From positions 1-64,000 of the forward strand of contig JAPTJF010000329.1 in assembly GCA_029339195.1 (NCBI GenBank): a stretch of DNA of 64,000 bases, read 5' to 3'. Positions 11,277 through 25,300 of the stretch are shown here, in pieces. Numbering within the stretch: the first letter of the stretch is position 1; the number at the start of each line of letters is the position of its first letter. The notes under the pieces were generated by a model. The model had not been told where the DNA came from and did not search any database. It saw only the letters and a program-made list of their open reading frames with translations. The stretch comes from Micractinium sp. NFX-FRZ. Its lineage: Eukaryota; Chlorophyta; Trebouxiophyceae; Chlorellales; Chlorellaceae. Made by a program: the position numbers and the translations under genes.

Positions 11277-14200
11277 TCACGAGAGGAAGGGGAGGAAAGA
11301 GCCGCGGCTCACGTGCCGCCTGCTGCCGCCCACGCTGCTGCCGCCCCACAGCAGCTGCGCGCTGCCCGGGCAGGCGCGGATCACTCGTCCCAGCGCCTCC
11401 GAGCAAAGCTTGTTGCTCCCTCCCAGATCATCCATGCACCGCTGCCACTCCAGCTGCCCCTCTGCGCCTGCCGCTGCCGCCGCCGCCTCTGCCCCCGCTG
11501 CCTCAGCCTCGGCCTCTCCTGCTTCCGAGCTTGTCTCCCTGTCCTCGCTGCCCACCTCGCTGTCCTCGGCGGTGAGCGGTGCTGGCACGGCACCTCCTGC
11601 ACAGCACCGCAGGCAATCGTGGGTGTAGGCGCTGTGTGTCTGTCTGTGTCTGTCTGCCTGGCACAGGCCAAACCAACCGATCAGTGCACACCGGAGTTGA
11701 CAGCAGCAGCGCCCAACTGGCCCGGCGTCACGAAGTGGCAACCGTGAGGGGCACGAATACGCAGGGAAGGAAGGAGGTGCAAGCACCCGCACACAGCCTG
11801 AGCAACGGCACGGCACGTGCGGCATGTGCAGGGGGCAGCGCTGCAGCGCTGCCCCGCAGGCACCCCCAGACCCCAGGCCTGCTGCCCCGCCCCACCTTGG
11901 GAAGCGCAGCAGCACCAGAACACCCCCCTACAAGCAGACCCGCACAAGGTGCATCGGTTGTTTGTGTGTTTGTTTTCCCCAAGCACAGCCCCACCTTGGA
12001 AGCGCAGCATGGAGCGGAAGGCGTCCAGCACAGCGCGGCTGAGCGGGCCGCTGAGGTGGCCCGACAGCTGCTGCGTGAAGCGGGGGTCGGTGGCTGGCCA
12101 GCCCGAGGGACCCAGGTCCAGGCCCGGCACCTGCGCAGGCGGGGGGGAGGTGGAGGCGAGGCAGGGCGGGCCGGAGGAGGGGCAGGGGAGGGTGGGGAAG
12201 GGTTGGGCAGGGTCGAGAGTGGCAGCCCCTGTCTTCCGAGTGGGGCAGGGGAGAGTTGAGGAAGGACGCATGCGACGCACGGTACATGGCGCGGGATGCA
12301 ACGGCAAGAAATGATATAGCGGCAAACTGGCAGCCCAAATCAGCCTCGGACAGCCCAGCACCACGTGTCCTTGTCCCTCCTCTTCTTGCCTGGAAGATGG
12401 CGCGCATGCAGGCGATGGCGGCTGCCTGGTACCGCTCCGCCCCTCTTTGCACCGTCTCCATGAGCCGCTGCAGCACCAGGCGGGAGAAGGAGGGGAAGAG
12501 GGCGGTGCAGAGGGCCTGCAGAGGGGAAGAGGGAGGGGGCTTTGGGGTCAGTCGATGTGGGGCTTGGCAGAGGGCTGGGGGGCAGCACCGGGCGGGGAGG
12601 AGTGGGGTGCGGAGGGCCTGCGGGGGGAGTGTGGCAGGGCGTATGGGAGCGGTTGGAGCAGGTTGGGGAGGCGTACTTTCCTCGGAGAGCGGCGAGGAAG
12701 GTGGCCGCCACATGCCGGCCTTGCCAAACTGCCGCAAGGTCTGTGGCACGCATTACCTTTCCTCCAGCTTTCCAGCGCATTACCCTTCCTGCTCTCCTCC
12801 AGCTTTCCATTCCACCATCCTGGATACACTCCACCACCCAAGCAGCCACTCCTGCCACCACCTGCCCCGCATTCCCTCCATAACAGACCCTGCCCAGCCA
12901 CCCACCGTGCAGAGCGGCGGCAGCCAGTGATCCGGCTCTTCCGCAGCGCCCGCCATGCCCGCCAGCGCCAGCAGGGCATCCGCCAGGTCGTGCCAGCCCA
13001 GCGCTGAGCTGGCGCCAGCTGTCGATTCCAGGTAGCCCTCTATCACGCCCTCAGGCCCGACCTCCCGCAGGTGAACACACAGCCAGGGCAGGGCAGCACC
13101 CAGAGAGATTGCCGTCCCTGCCTCCAAGTCGCCAACTACCGCCTCTATAGGGGCCGCCGGGCCGCCGCCGCCGGCTGCCGCCAGCAGCAGCCCATCCGCC
13201 AAGCTGAGGCAGCTAAAGAGGTCTGTGGCACCGCCGGCGCCGCAGCCGTTGCCGCCCTCATCTGCCGCCGCATCGACCGCTGCAGCCGCCGCGTTGTTGG
13301 CGCGGTGCGCCGCCGCATCGCTGCGTGCAATCTGCTCTGCTATGGCCCCAAGAACCTCCAACGCTAGCAGCTCTGTCTCAGGCTGGAAGAGCGCCTTCAC
13401 AACCAGCTGCTGCAGCGCCAGCCAGGGTCCCAGCCACTGCTCCTCCTCCTCTTCATCCAGCGGCGGCTCTGCAGACCCGCCCAGCAGGCCCTGCAGTGCA
13501 GCAACCACAGCGTGGCACAGCGTGAGCGGCAGGTGCAGCAGCATCCGGGTGCAGCCAAGAAGGGGCCACCCTGCACAGCGCACATCTCATGCTGCAAGGT
13601 CTGAGACAGGGCGTATCCACGGGTGTTGTGCAAACCTAGGACATCCCTGAGTGTGATCTGAACCTAGGGTGCCCCTACCCTGCGCCTTGCCTCACCTGCC
13701 CCACCGGCCAGAGCGCCCCCTCCAGAGGCACGTCCCCCGCACCCCCCTGCCGCTGCCCCTGCTGCTGCCCAGCCTCCCGCTCCTGCTGCCCCGCCGCCGA
13801 GCCTTGCTGCGCCGCCTCTGCCTCCTCCGCCTCCTCCTCTGGCAGTGGCAGCATGGCCAGCATGGTGGACTGCACCACCGGATCATTGAGGTCCACCGCT
13901 GCTAGAAGCTGCAGCATGTGCGGGGCGAGGAAGCGGGGTAATGATGAGAAATGGCCGTCTGGCAGTGGCAGCATGGCTAGCGCGTGGGACGGCACCTGCC
14001 CCCTCACGAAATTTGGCACCTTGGCCTTACCGCCGCCGCGCTCCCCAAACATGCTGCGCCCTGCAGCAGCAGGTGCCAGCTCCACCACTCACACCACGCT
14101 GCTGATCAGCAAGACCACATGTATCGGCCCACCTTTCGCTTGCCCATCCCACTACAGCTGGCCGCCACGGGGGACAGTGTGGGAAACACAACACATTTGG

Positions 14201-17200
14201 CCTGTCCCTTCCTCACAACAGACAGCAAAGAGAGGGCTGAGCATGCTCTCCACCCGCCCCACACACCTGCAGGAGGAGGTGCATGGCCAGCTCCACCACC
14301 CGCACCACGCTGCTGTTGAGCAGCGCCACGCAGGCCAACAGGAGCTGCGGGTAGAGCAGCGCCTTGGGCGGCTCCGCCAGCAGGCCCGCCAGCAGGGCAC
14401 GCAGCGAGCACAGCACCTCCACTGCTGTGTCCAGGCTGCTTGTGTCGCTGCGCCCGCGCCCGGGGGCCAGGCACTTGTGCAGGGCCGCCAGCATGGCGGA
14501 AGCCGACTGGGCACCCAGCACCGGGCGCAGCGCGCAAAAGGCCTGGTGCGAGCGCGATGCCGCGTGGCGGGAGCGGGCGCCGCACGTCCACCGCAGCGCC
14601 TCGGCGCACCACTGGTCCCGCAGCTCCGTGTCGTAAACAAAGCACTCCACAACTGCAGCAGCAGTGGAGCAGGGGGATGGGGTCAACATGAGTGCCAGCA
14701 CAGCGCAAGGGGGCACCACCACGGGTTCATAGCAAGCGCAGTGACAGTTGCTACAGTGACCGTTTGACACCAACAGACAAATGGGCAGCCGCAGGTGGCG
14801 TTGGAGGCTCATGGGGTGCCAGGAACTGTGTGATGGCAACCGGAACATAACAAGTGATGCATGGCATGCACTGCAGCTTGAGCTAAGTACATGGACCACC
14901 CCCTCCCCTACCTGTCTGCACAAACAGGGCCACAGCAGTTGCGCTTGGGACCATGGGGTGCGCCAGCGACGGCTGCTCGCGCGGCCACAGCTGCTGCCCT
15001 AGCCGCGCCTGCAGCTGGCCCACCACGTCCGCCACGCCCTGGCACTCTGGCGAGGGGGTGCCGGTGCTCTGCATGGTGGGTGGGAGAGCAGGCAGGGGTT
15101 GAAGGAGGGGAGCGGGAAGCAGGTAACATGGTGTGTGAGAGAGCAGGCAAGGGGTTGAGGAGGGTGGGCAGGGAGCAGGGGGGCCAGGGCGACTGGTATG
15201 CTGGCAATGCAGACGAGGGGACCGGGTGTTGAAGAGCGTGCCACAAGGCACGCCCCCTGAGCAGCCCGGCTCTTCTCATAGCGCTGGGCCTGCTCTCCCG
15301 TCTGCCTCCTCCACCCTGCCTGAGCCGCTTGCCCAACTCACCTGAGCCGCCTCCAGGTGCTTGAGTGAGAGGGAGTAGAGCAAATAGACCAGCAGCTGCT
15401 GACTGTCCCGCCGCACCGTTGGGTTGGGGCTGTCGGCGTTGAGCAGGCAGACGTGCAGGAGCTGCAGGGGGAGGGAGGCAGGTGGCATGTCAGCATAAAT
15501 ATGTGATGTATAAGCGATTGGGTTACACTGCCAGTGATCAGCAGGCAGGCGTGCAGCAGCTGCAGGGGTGGAAGGAGATGGTGACAAGGGTCCAGCAACC
15601 GCGGGAGGCGGGTGCTCTCTGCGGCCTGCTTGCTGCGCAGTTCAGGCACACAGCCATGCCGTCAGCATCGAGGCCGCGTCAATCAATATGACCTGCCTGC
15701 CCGCACTCCGCACCACGCATACATACACACTCTCCACCGAAACATGTCCACACACCCGCACCCGCGCCACTCCCATGCCACACCACAGCCACAGCCACAC
15801 ACCTGGGGCAGGTGCTGCCGGAACTCCCCATAGCGCTCGCAGCACACACAAGTCACAGCCCTTCCCCGCAATGCAAGCAATCAGGAGAACAAGTCGCACC
15901 TGGGGCAGGTGCTGCCGGACTCCTCGTCGTGGTGCTCAAAAGCTGCACAAAGTCACCAAACCCCATACTGAGAACAATGCCAGAATGAATCGCACCTGGG
16001 GCAGGTGCTGCCGGAACTCCTCGTCGTGCTCGTAAGCCACCTCTGTGAGCAGGCTGAGCGCCATCTCTGGCCGCGACAGCGGCAGCCTGCGGGGGCGCGC
16101 AATGCATGTAAGTCGCATTTCAAGGCGTAAGGCAGCAAGCGCCAGCGGCGGCCTGTGAGGGAGTGCATGGCGCACTGTCAGAGTGTGTGCGTAGGGCAGA
16201 TGTGGGCAGGCAACCGTGGGGTGCAAGTGCAGGCAGCGCTGCCGTGCAGCAGGCAGACCCGTCGCAGGGCGCAACAGGCGGAGCCTGAGCAGGATGCAGC
16301 AAGCAACTCTCCAACGCCGCATGGCCCCTCCCGCCCCCCACACCTGCGCCCGCCGTCGCCCCCGCCGCCGCCCCGTTGGCTCATGCTGTTCTGTCGGCTG
16401 CCAAAGCTGCTGCGAGTGTCAGAGGGCACTCTAAGAAGGGAGCTGCCGGTGCCGGGCCCACCCCCACCCATGGCGGCTGCTGCTGCCGCGGCAAAGCTGC
16501 CGCTGCCGTCGCCGCCGCCCATGCCGCCGCCGTCTCCCCCCCATGTCGACTGCGACTTGACGAGCAGCTCAAACATGCCCACCCGCCGCCCAAAGCTGCC
16601 CTGCTTGCCGCCGCCGCCGCCGCTCCCGCCGGGCGTGCCGGGGCGGGAGCCGCCGCTGCCGGCCTCGCTGGCAAGTCCTAGAGCCAGGCTGCCAGCGGAG
16701 ATGCGGTGCAGGGCGGGCAGCTGGGGGTGCTGCAGGCTCGACTTGGTGCGCTTGTGGTGGTACTCCAGAATCTGCAGGGCGGCAGCCATGTGTTGCAAAG
16801 TTTGGACGTTAGGCCTGCATTTTCTGGGGTCGGGCTTGGTGGTGCTATTGGGCCTGCAGGGAAAGAGCAGGGTTTGATGTGCAAGTCAACTTCATCTGCC
16901 AACCAAGCTTCATTCAGGGTCGTCAAAGGTAACTCTCCCATCTGCCATTCCCCTGAAGCCCATTGCTGTGTGCCCCACCCCACCTAACCTTTGGCGTGCC
17001 GTCTGCCGGGGTGGCAGGCGAGTAGGGCGACCCGACGTCGTCCAGCTCAGCAGGGTCGGGCTGCTCAATCTGCTGGAGCGCCTCGTGCACCAAGTGCCCG
17101 ATCGTCTGCTTGGGGGCCACCCGGGAGAGGTAGAGCACCACCTGTGCAGCAGACAGGGTGGGGAGCAAGAAGAAGAAAGCAGCAGTGAGTCGACCAGCTG

Positions 17201-20200
17201 GAGCGCTCGTGGCACCACATGCCCAAATTCTGCTTGGAGGGGCGCCACACGCAGCATAGGGAGGGCCGGGAGGGAAATATGAAGAACAACACGACAGAAT
17301 GGTAGGGGTGCCCAACCGTCTCCCCAGGGGCTCCCCAGCACCGCGGCCCCCCAGGCCCACCCCACCCCACCCACGCACCTCCTTGCCGGTGGCCCCCGCC
17401 ACGTCATCGGTGCCGGCCGCTGCAAGGTCCTCCTTCAGTCCCCGCTCGATCAGGAAGTTGAGGGCGGGCACCATATTGAGGCGGTTGGCGGCCAGGGTGG
17501 CCCACAGGCGCTGTGCATGAGGGGAAGGAGGGGGTTGAGCGGTGAGCACAGACGATAGGTAGCTCAAGAGAGCGGGCCGAGTGTGTGTGTGTGTGTGTGT
17601 GAGGTGAGGCCCATGCCCCGCCTGCCCTGCTGTGCCTCCCTGGCTGCATGTTTGCACCTGCCCCACTGCACTGACAGCAGTCCTGGCTGTACTCGCAAGC
17701 TGCCTGCTGCCAAACTGCTTGCTGCCAAAAACAACTGCCTGCTGCCTTTTGGTAGCAAGCAGCTCACCAAGCCGCCTGCTGCCTCATGGCAGTGAGCAGC
17801 TCACGTGCCATGATGGCTCGGCTCACCTCATATGCCGGCCGCTCCGCCTGCTGTGCTGTGATGTCGTAGAGTGAGTTGAGCAGCACCTCGCTCCACTGGC
17901 CCTCCCACTGCACGTGTGCAAGGCAGTGGCGCAGGGGACCGTCAGGAACGAATCGATCGGGGGAAGGACCCAGCCACCATGCACAGCCTTCCACTCACTC
18001 CCACGCCACAGTTGGGGATGTTCTACCACCACACTCTTGCCTGCGTGGGTATGGTGATGAACCCTAGCCAGGGGCACAGGCTGAGCAGCGCGTCGGGCCC
18101 GCCCCGGTTGGCCAGCTGGCGGGAGAGCACTTCGATGGCCACGGCGTCACTGCAGGGTGAGGCCAGAGGTAAGGCGCCACGTGCCGAGTCAGCACGACAT
18201 CACCAGCTCAGCAAGCATGGCATGCCAGCTCAGCAAGCACTCACCACAGCTCGTGGTGCTCCTTTGCCAGCCTGGCGGACAGGCGCAGCTGGTAGGACGC
18301 GTAAGAGTTGGCCAGGCTGCCCACCACCTCAGTGCCGTCTGCACCCACTGCATGGGGGGGGGGGGCAGCAGCGGGGGCGCCGCCGATCGCCTCGTGGTGC
18401 TCGCTGCACAAAAGGGAGGGGGGAATGGGCGAGGTGAATGATGCAAGCTGAGGTGGGGTGAGGTGTGCAGGAGCAGCGGCAGGGGCGGCGCTCGCCACTT
18501 CACAATGATCAGTCAAGCACAAGGGAGGTGAGGTGACAGAGGATGAGGCGGGGTGGAGCGAGGTTGGCAGGCAGCGGGCAGAGGCGCCTGGCCATGCCGC
18601 CCACCTGCACTGTAACGCTTCCCCCAAGCGTGCCGTGCCAGCTGACCTAACATCCCCCCTGTTCCGCCCCCATCCCACCTCTCGTCCCGCGCTGCCTCAC
18701 CTGGAACCCGCCTGCTTGCCCCCCCAAGCTGGCCCAGCAGCCTGTCTGTCCCGCCCCCTGCCCAAACTCCCTGTGTGACCACGTGAAAGCCCCCTCACCT
18801 GTACCGCGCCTCCTTGCCCCACGCGCGCCGCGCCAGCTGGCTCAGCAGCCCCCGCGCCGAGTCCCGCACCTCCCTCCGGGGATCCACCACTTTGTGGAGC
18901 ACCAGAGAGACGACCACGTGCTCGGGCAGGGGCAGCGGCTTGGAGGCATACACCTCTGTCAAGACCTGCAGAGACATCAGATAGAGCAAGAGAAAACGAC
19001 TGCGAAATGAGAGGCTTCATAACTTTGTGAGGCAACTAGGGAGGCCACCACGTGCCCAGGCGTGGGTTACACCTCTGTGGGGATTGCACAGAGGCGAGGT
19101 GAAGTGGCACAGCAGTCAGAATATCATCAGTGCATCATGCTAAGAAGCACCAGGCGAGCCGCCACATGCAAATGGCAGGTGTGCCTGCGATTTGGTGACA
19201 CCATTTCGCCCCAGGCAACTCACACACGCACACACACACACTACTAGACCCGCCCTACACCGCCAGCTGACGGTTGTGCTACCCAAGGATCCCGCCAGCA
19301 GCAGCCTCCCAAAAAGCCCGGCACAATTCCACCCCATAATCAAAGCAACTCCCCCGCCAGAGCTCAGGCCTTCACACACCCGCCCACCTGAACGTACCCC
19401 GCCGCACCTGCTGGGAGCCCGTCAGCAGCAGCGCCCTCCCAGAACTTGACACAAGATTCACAGTATGTTGAGGTACACACGCACAGTCACCTGGAAGTAC
19501 CACGCCGCCACATGCTGGTTGGCCGAATGCAGGAGCCTGCCCCAGCCTCCCCCAGCCCCCAGGACTCAGCACACACAATCCCCAGAATCTCGAACTGCAC
19601 ACCACCACGCACACCCCCGCCCCACCTGGAAGTAACTCGCCGCCACCTGCTGGTTGGCAGAGTAGGACGATCCCACAAAGACGGGCGCCAGGTCAGCATT
19701 TCCCTGCAGGGGCAGAGAGCAGGGCGCCCCGGGCGGGGGCAGGGGAGGGTGAGCAGCGAGGTGAGGCGGGAGGGCGCAGGAAGGGGGATGGGCGCGCAGC
19801 GGAGGGCATGCGCCCACTTGGATCAACCAATGCCTCCGTGGCCGTCAGGTCGGTGAGCGCTCAGCACCCCGCTCAGAACTCCCGAACGCCGAGCGCCCCC
19901 GCAAACACAGCAGAGACAGCCCCTGCCGTCCCCGGCCCGTCTCTCCGCTCCAATGCTGCGTACCTGCAGCAGATTGGTGAGCGCGCTGCGCGCCACGGCG
20001 TCCTTTGGAGGCGCCCAGTCTGCGAGGCGGGCTGGCACGGGGGGCGCCGACAGCATTCGGTCCACCCAGGCAAACACTCGGCCCTGCAGGCAGGCGGGTG
20101 GGCAGGAAGGGGGAACGGAACATCAGCAGCGTGGGCAGGCTTGTGGGAAGGCACGCAAGGGCAATCGCTAAGGGAGTGCCAGGGAGGTGGAGGCATGGAC

Positions 20201-22288
20201 GGGGACGGATGCAGCCAGGTGGGAGTGGCGACAAGCAGCAGCGTTGCTAGCCAGGCAGGGTTCACCCCCCGCTCACCTGTGGGTTGCACACCTCGCTGAA
20301 CACGCAGGCCCACCCGCAATCTTAGGATAACATCCCATCCACCCTTATTAAATTCCGCACTACTCAAGAATACTGCCGAGCTCACCTGCGGTTTGCGCAA
20401 GTCCTCGCTGAACACCAGCTCACCAGCGTAAAAGTGAATGAAACCCATTACATTCTACGCAACAATATTGTATAACCTGCCCATCCCACCTGCGGGTTGC
20501 GCACGTCCTCGCTGAACACGCGCCCCACCAGCATGGCCGCCATGCCCAGGTAGGCGGCGTGCTCGAGCACCTCTGCAGGGTGAGGATGTTGTTTTGAAGT
20601 AGCAAACGAGGAGTGCAGGATGTAGGGATTGGTCAGACATGCATGGTCCCCATGCCCAGGTAGGCGGCGGACTCCAGCACCCTGTGCAGGGATCAAAACA
20701 TTGGTTTAAGATTGAGAGCAGGATGAAGAGATTGATAAGAGCAGCTGCACTAGCAAGCACTGCACAAACCCCACCACCAAGCAAGTCGTGACAAACTGGT
20801 GCGCCTCTGTGCGGCCCTTTAAACATTTGAGCCTGACAGAACCAGCTGTGCAGATGCGAGCCGGGTACAAAGCAGGCAACATAAACACCCAGAGAAACGA
20901 GCAAGAATGGCACGCACCTGAGCTGTCCACCAGTTCGCTCTCCACCTGCTTGCTGTACTCTATGTCCTTGATGCGCGCCTTGGCTGCACGTTTGGTAAAG
21001 GCGAAACGTGCAGTTGGTAAAGGCGAAACGTGCAGTTGGTAAAGGCGAAACGTGCAGAACAATCAAGTACAAGTCATAGTGCGCCCACAGAGGCCCAGGC
21101 ACTCGGGGTCCTTGAAGCATGCCTTGGCGTCAGCACAGCTGGCACTGCATCCCTGTGTGGAAGGACAGCACAGCGTGAGCAGCATGCCAGGCGAGGGCGG
21201 CAGGCGTCCCTGATGCTCAGCAACAGGCTCAAGAAGGGGCTGCAGCTCATGAACAGGGCTGCGTCCGCGTGCAGATGGAAAGGAGCCCCAGACTTTCTGG
21301 GCAGCATCCCAGAGCACAGCACTCCATAGCTGGGCGAGCCTGCCCCTGCACAACCCCACCACTGCCTACCCTGTGCGATGATGCGTCGCAGGTCGGATTT
21401 GAACTGCCCCGGCTGCTGCGCCTCCTCGCAGTACAGGGAGAACATATCATACAGAGCTCGCCGCGTCTGCAGCGGCGACAGAGGAGGGCAAGGTCAGGCG
21501 TGGCAAGTTCAGGCCACGCGCGGTAGAGGAGAGGCAAGGCAGGGCAAGGCAAGGTAGCCATCCCGCCTGCACACACCCCACCCCATCTGGGCAGGGACAA
21601 CCTGTGGCAGCAGCGCCTCCCCAGTCAACGATGCCGCACTGCCCCCACGAATGCAGATCCCAGCTACCCATGTTGCCCAACCCCACCTGGGCGGGGAAGG
21701 CCTGGGGCAGCGCCTCCCCCAGCTGGATGCCGCACTGCCGCGCCACCGCGCACAGGCAGTAGCGCAGCTGCTGCAGCTCTGGCGACACGTCGGCGTTGGT
21801 GGTGATGTGGCGCGCCGTCTCCCGCACAAACTCAATCAGCTTGTCGCGCACCATCTGCAAAGTGTGGGAAACATGCAACAAGAGGTCGGAGTCTGACTTC
21901 CGCTTGTGAGCTCAAGTGGTGGCCAGCTCAGCGTGGGAGGAAGGAAGGGAGTGGTGATGTGGCGTGCCATTTGCACGCACCCAGCATGGGCACAGTCACT
22001 ATATTGCGTTGCTCAATTTGTGTCGAGGCAATGTTGGCCAAGGCGGAACATGTTCTTATTCTTGGTACCTTCTCCTCTCAGGCACAGTCTGATGCTGCAA
22101 AATACTCACCACGTTGTCCGCCAGGCTGACAGGCGGCAGGTTGTTGGCGAGCATGCGGGTGAGGTGGGCGTGTGCCAGGCGGACGTCGTCCTTCTTGGCC
22201 GCCTTGCGCCCCATGCCCGGCACCGAGGGCATGCTGATGCTCTGCAAGGTGGGGGAGGAGGGGGCGGGGGAGGGGGGCACGGCATGCC

Positions 22289-22322
<34 letters not shown>

Positions 22323-25300
22323 AGGAGTGTGCTGCTGAAGTCAGGCTGTCTGAGGTGGCAACCCTGTAAGACCCACACACCCGCCGGCATATCCGCACAG
22401 AGGGCAGCGTCTAGAGTCAGAGGCAGGTCAAAGTACTTAAAGTGACATTCACGAGGGAGACGGGGCGGGGGACACCCACCCGCGCCAACTGGCGGCCCAG
22501 AGTCCTCCGCCAGCACAGCAGCCTGCAAGCACAACAGGCGCTGGCCAGCTCTTGTGCCTCACTTGCATGCCCTTCCCAACCGCCGGCGCATCATCCCAAC
22601 AATCCCCAACAGCAGCCATGGACCGACACCGCCGCTCCATGCAAGGAGTGTGCAAAGGCCGGGAGAGACTAAGAGCAAGCAAGCACACAAGACCCACCCG
22701 CGCCATCTGTCGGTCCAGATAGTCCTCCGCCAGCACAGCAGCCTCCGACAGCACCAGGCCGTGGCAGGCCGGGTTGAAGTTGCCCAGCGCCAGCACCGCC
22801 GTTGCCTGCTGCACCTCGGCGCAGGAGCGGATGGAGGAGACGAGGAGGCGCACCAGCTCGCGGCTGGTCAGGCTGCGCTCGCCCAGGCGGGAGGCGTCCA
22901 GCAGCGGGGCGGACGCCAGGGCGAGGCAGTAGGAGCGGGAGAGGTCGGTTTTGGCATCGGGGGGGAGCACCTGGCGGCCGTTGGAGTCGAGCGAGAGGAG
23001 GGCCTGTGGATGGGTGGGCGGTATTAATGATAACATTGAGCAACGGGCTTGGGATTCGTCTGACAACGGAAATTGAAAGGCAGCAGAAGGGTGTGAGTTG
23101 AAGAGGCAAGCAGGAGAGGAGTGTGTGGTGCGTGTGGAGGGAGCGGCTGGAGGGGCGGCTAGGGGAAGCGGCTGGCTGCAAATGGATCCTATGGGGCAGC
23201 AGATACCCCACCTGCAGCTTGGCGATGAGCTCCAGGTGTGCGGGCCAGGCCGACTTATCGGCACGCTGCCACACCTCGCGCATCACCTCACACAGGATGC
23301 GCGCCCAGCGGGTGTTGTCCTGCATGGTCCAAAGAGAAGAGGCAGTGGACATGAAACATGCAGATAGAAGTTCCCCTTTCGTTGACTAACAACGAATACG
23401 AAAGGCGCACACACCGTACAAACACCATCCGAAAGACAGTCGGTGCGTACGCCGACGCGGCTCAGGCATGGCACATCACAGGATGCATGCCCAGCAAGCG
23501 CGTGTCGTGCATACGGGCACAGCACGTGCAACAGCGGGTGGTGCCCTGCCGGTGAGCTTCCAAGAATGTTGATATCTGCAGCGGTACTGTATGGGCATCC
23601 TGTACAGTATGCGCGTGCATTAGATGCATGTCAGAGCACACACTTTCCTCCCCTCCCCTCGCACCTCTATCGTGCGTGTGCGCTGCATGCAGTTCTCAAA
23701 CGTGGCGCCGCCCGGCGACAGCGGGCGCCAGGAGCGCCAGAGGTCGGACCAGCGGCCAAAGTCCCAGAAGCAGCGGGCCACAATGCCGGCGCCGCTCCTG
23801 CGGGAAGGGTGCAGGGCAGGGGGGGCGAGGGAGCGAGAAGGGGCGTGTGGAGCGGCAAGAGGATTGCCAATGAAGTGCGTCTCAGTGCTGCTGGGAAGGG
23901 CAGCAGGCACACCCCTTGCTGAGCAGGCATGCAGGCAAAGCCGCACGTGCGACAGGCGCAGGCCATCCTGGGGGGCCGGGGGCGGGGGCAGGGGGGGCGC
24001 GTATCCGCCACCTTCCTACAGCAGCCGCAGAGACCGGCTGCAAACTGCCTAAGTTCAGCAGCACCAGTGCCGCCTCACAGCAGAGCACTTGAGCCTCACG
24101 CCAACAAGCGGGCACACACAAGTTGAACTTCAGGCAACAGCACCCAGCAAACGCAGTACATGTGATACTACAGGGAGGCAAAGCAAGCAAGCAAAGCAAG
24201 CCGGTAAAGCAAGCAAATTCAGCAAAGCAAGCCCTCTCACTTGTCCACAATGTCTGCCACATACACTGGCTGTGAGCCGCTCCCTTGGGAGGCCAGCAGC
24301 CCCTCCAGCAGCGGTGCAGACCCATGCGCCCCAGTGGCCCTCCGGCTGGAGGCCAGCCCTCCAGCAGACTGAAGGGTGGAGCGGCGCGTGCCCGCGGTGC
24401 TGCCGCCACCGCCGTCGGCGCCGTGCGCCATCGTGGTGCGCTTGCTGCTGGGCTGGGGAGGGGTGCACAACGTCTGATGCAGCTCCCGAGCGGTGCGCAT
24501 GAGCTCCAGGCCCAGCCGCCGCACCTGGGTGGGTGGGGCAGCATGGGGGAAGGGCGGGGCGGGGCGGGGCAAATGAATTTGGAGAGGCGGGCTGTGGCGG
24601 GGCAGCACAGCAGCAAAGCGGCGCCAGAGCAACACACATGTGACATTGCAAAGATGAGGGGCAGCAGTTCACCCAAACAGCGGCACCCGCTGAAGCGCAC
24701 CTCGACGTCGGTGGAGCACAGCAGCACTAGCGCCGCTCCCTCCACTCGATTCAGGCTGCTGAAGCCTGCCAGGGGCTTGGGGGCCTCCCCCGGCTGGGGG
24801 GCGGGCCACTCGGACACCGCCAGGCCAACCCACTCCCGCAGCAGGCTGCGGGCGGGAGGCGGGGGAGGGTGGTGATGGGTCACACAGGTGGCTTGGGGGG
24901 AGCGGCAGCCAGCAGAGGGACAAGTGGCGGGGTCACCACAGAGCCGGCATTAGGTGTCCTCGGGTAGTGTATGCGGTGAGGTCTGGCGCCACACAACCCC
25001 CATCACCACAACAACACCGAGCATGCTCAGGACAAGGCTGCTGCAAAGAGGCCCCACCTGAGGAGCAGTGCCAGCGACTCCTTGGTCACCTCCGCGTGCT
25101 CCTCCTGAATGCGGACCACAAAGCCCGCAAACGCGCCCACCAGCTTGTCCCGCAGCGCCGGCAGCGAACGCATGCAGCGGCGCAGCACGGTTTGTGAGAC
25201 CTGCAGCACGGGGCGGAGCGCGGGTGGGGGTGGCCGCAGGCAGGCGGTGAGGCTGGGCAAGGGGAAGTGCTGCATGGGGGGGCATGTCACGACTAGCACA

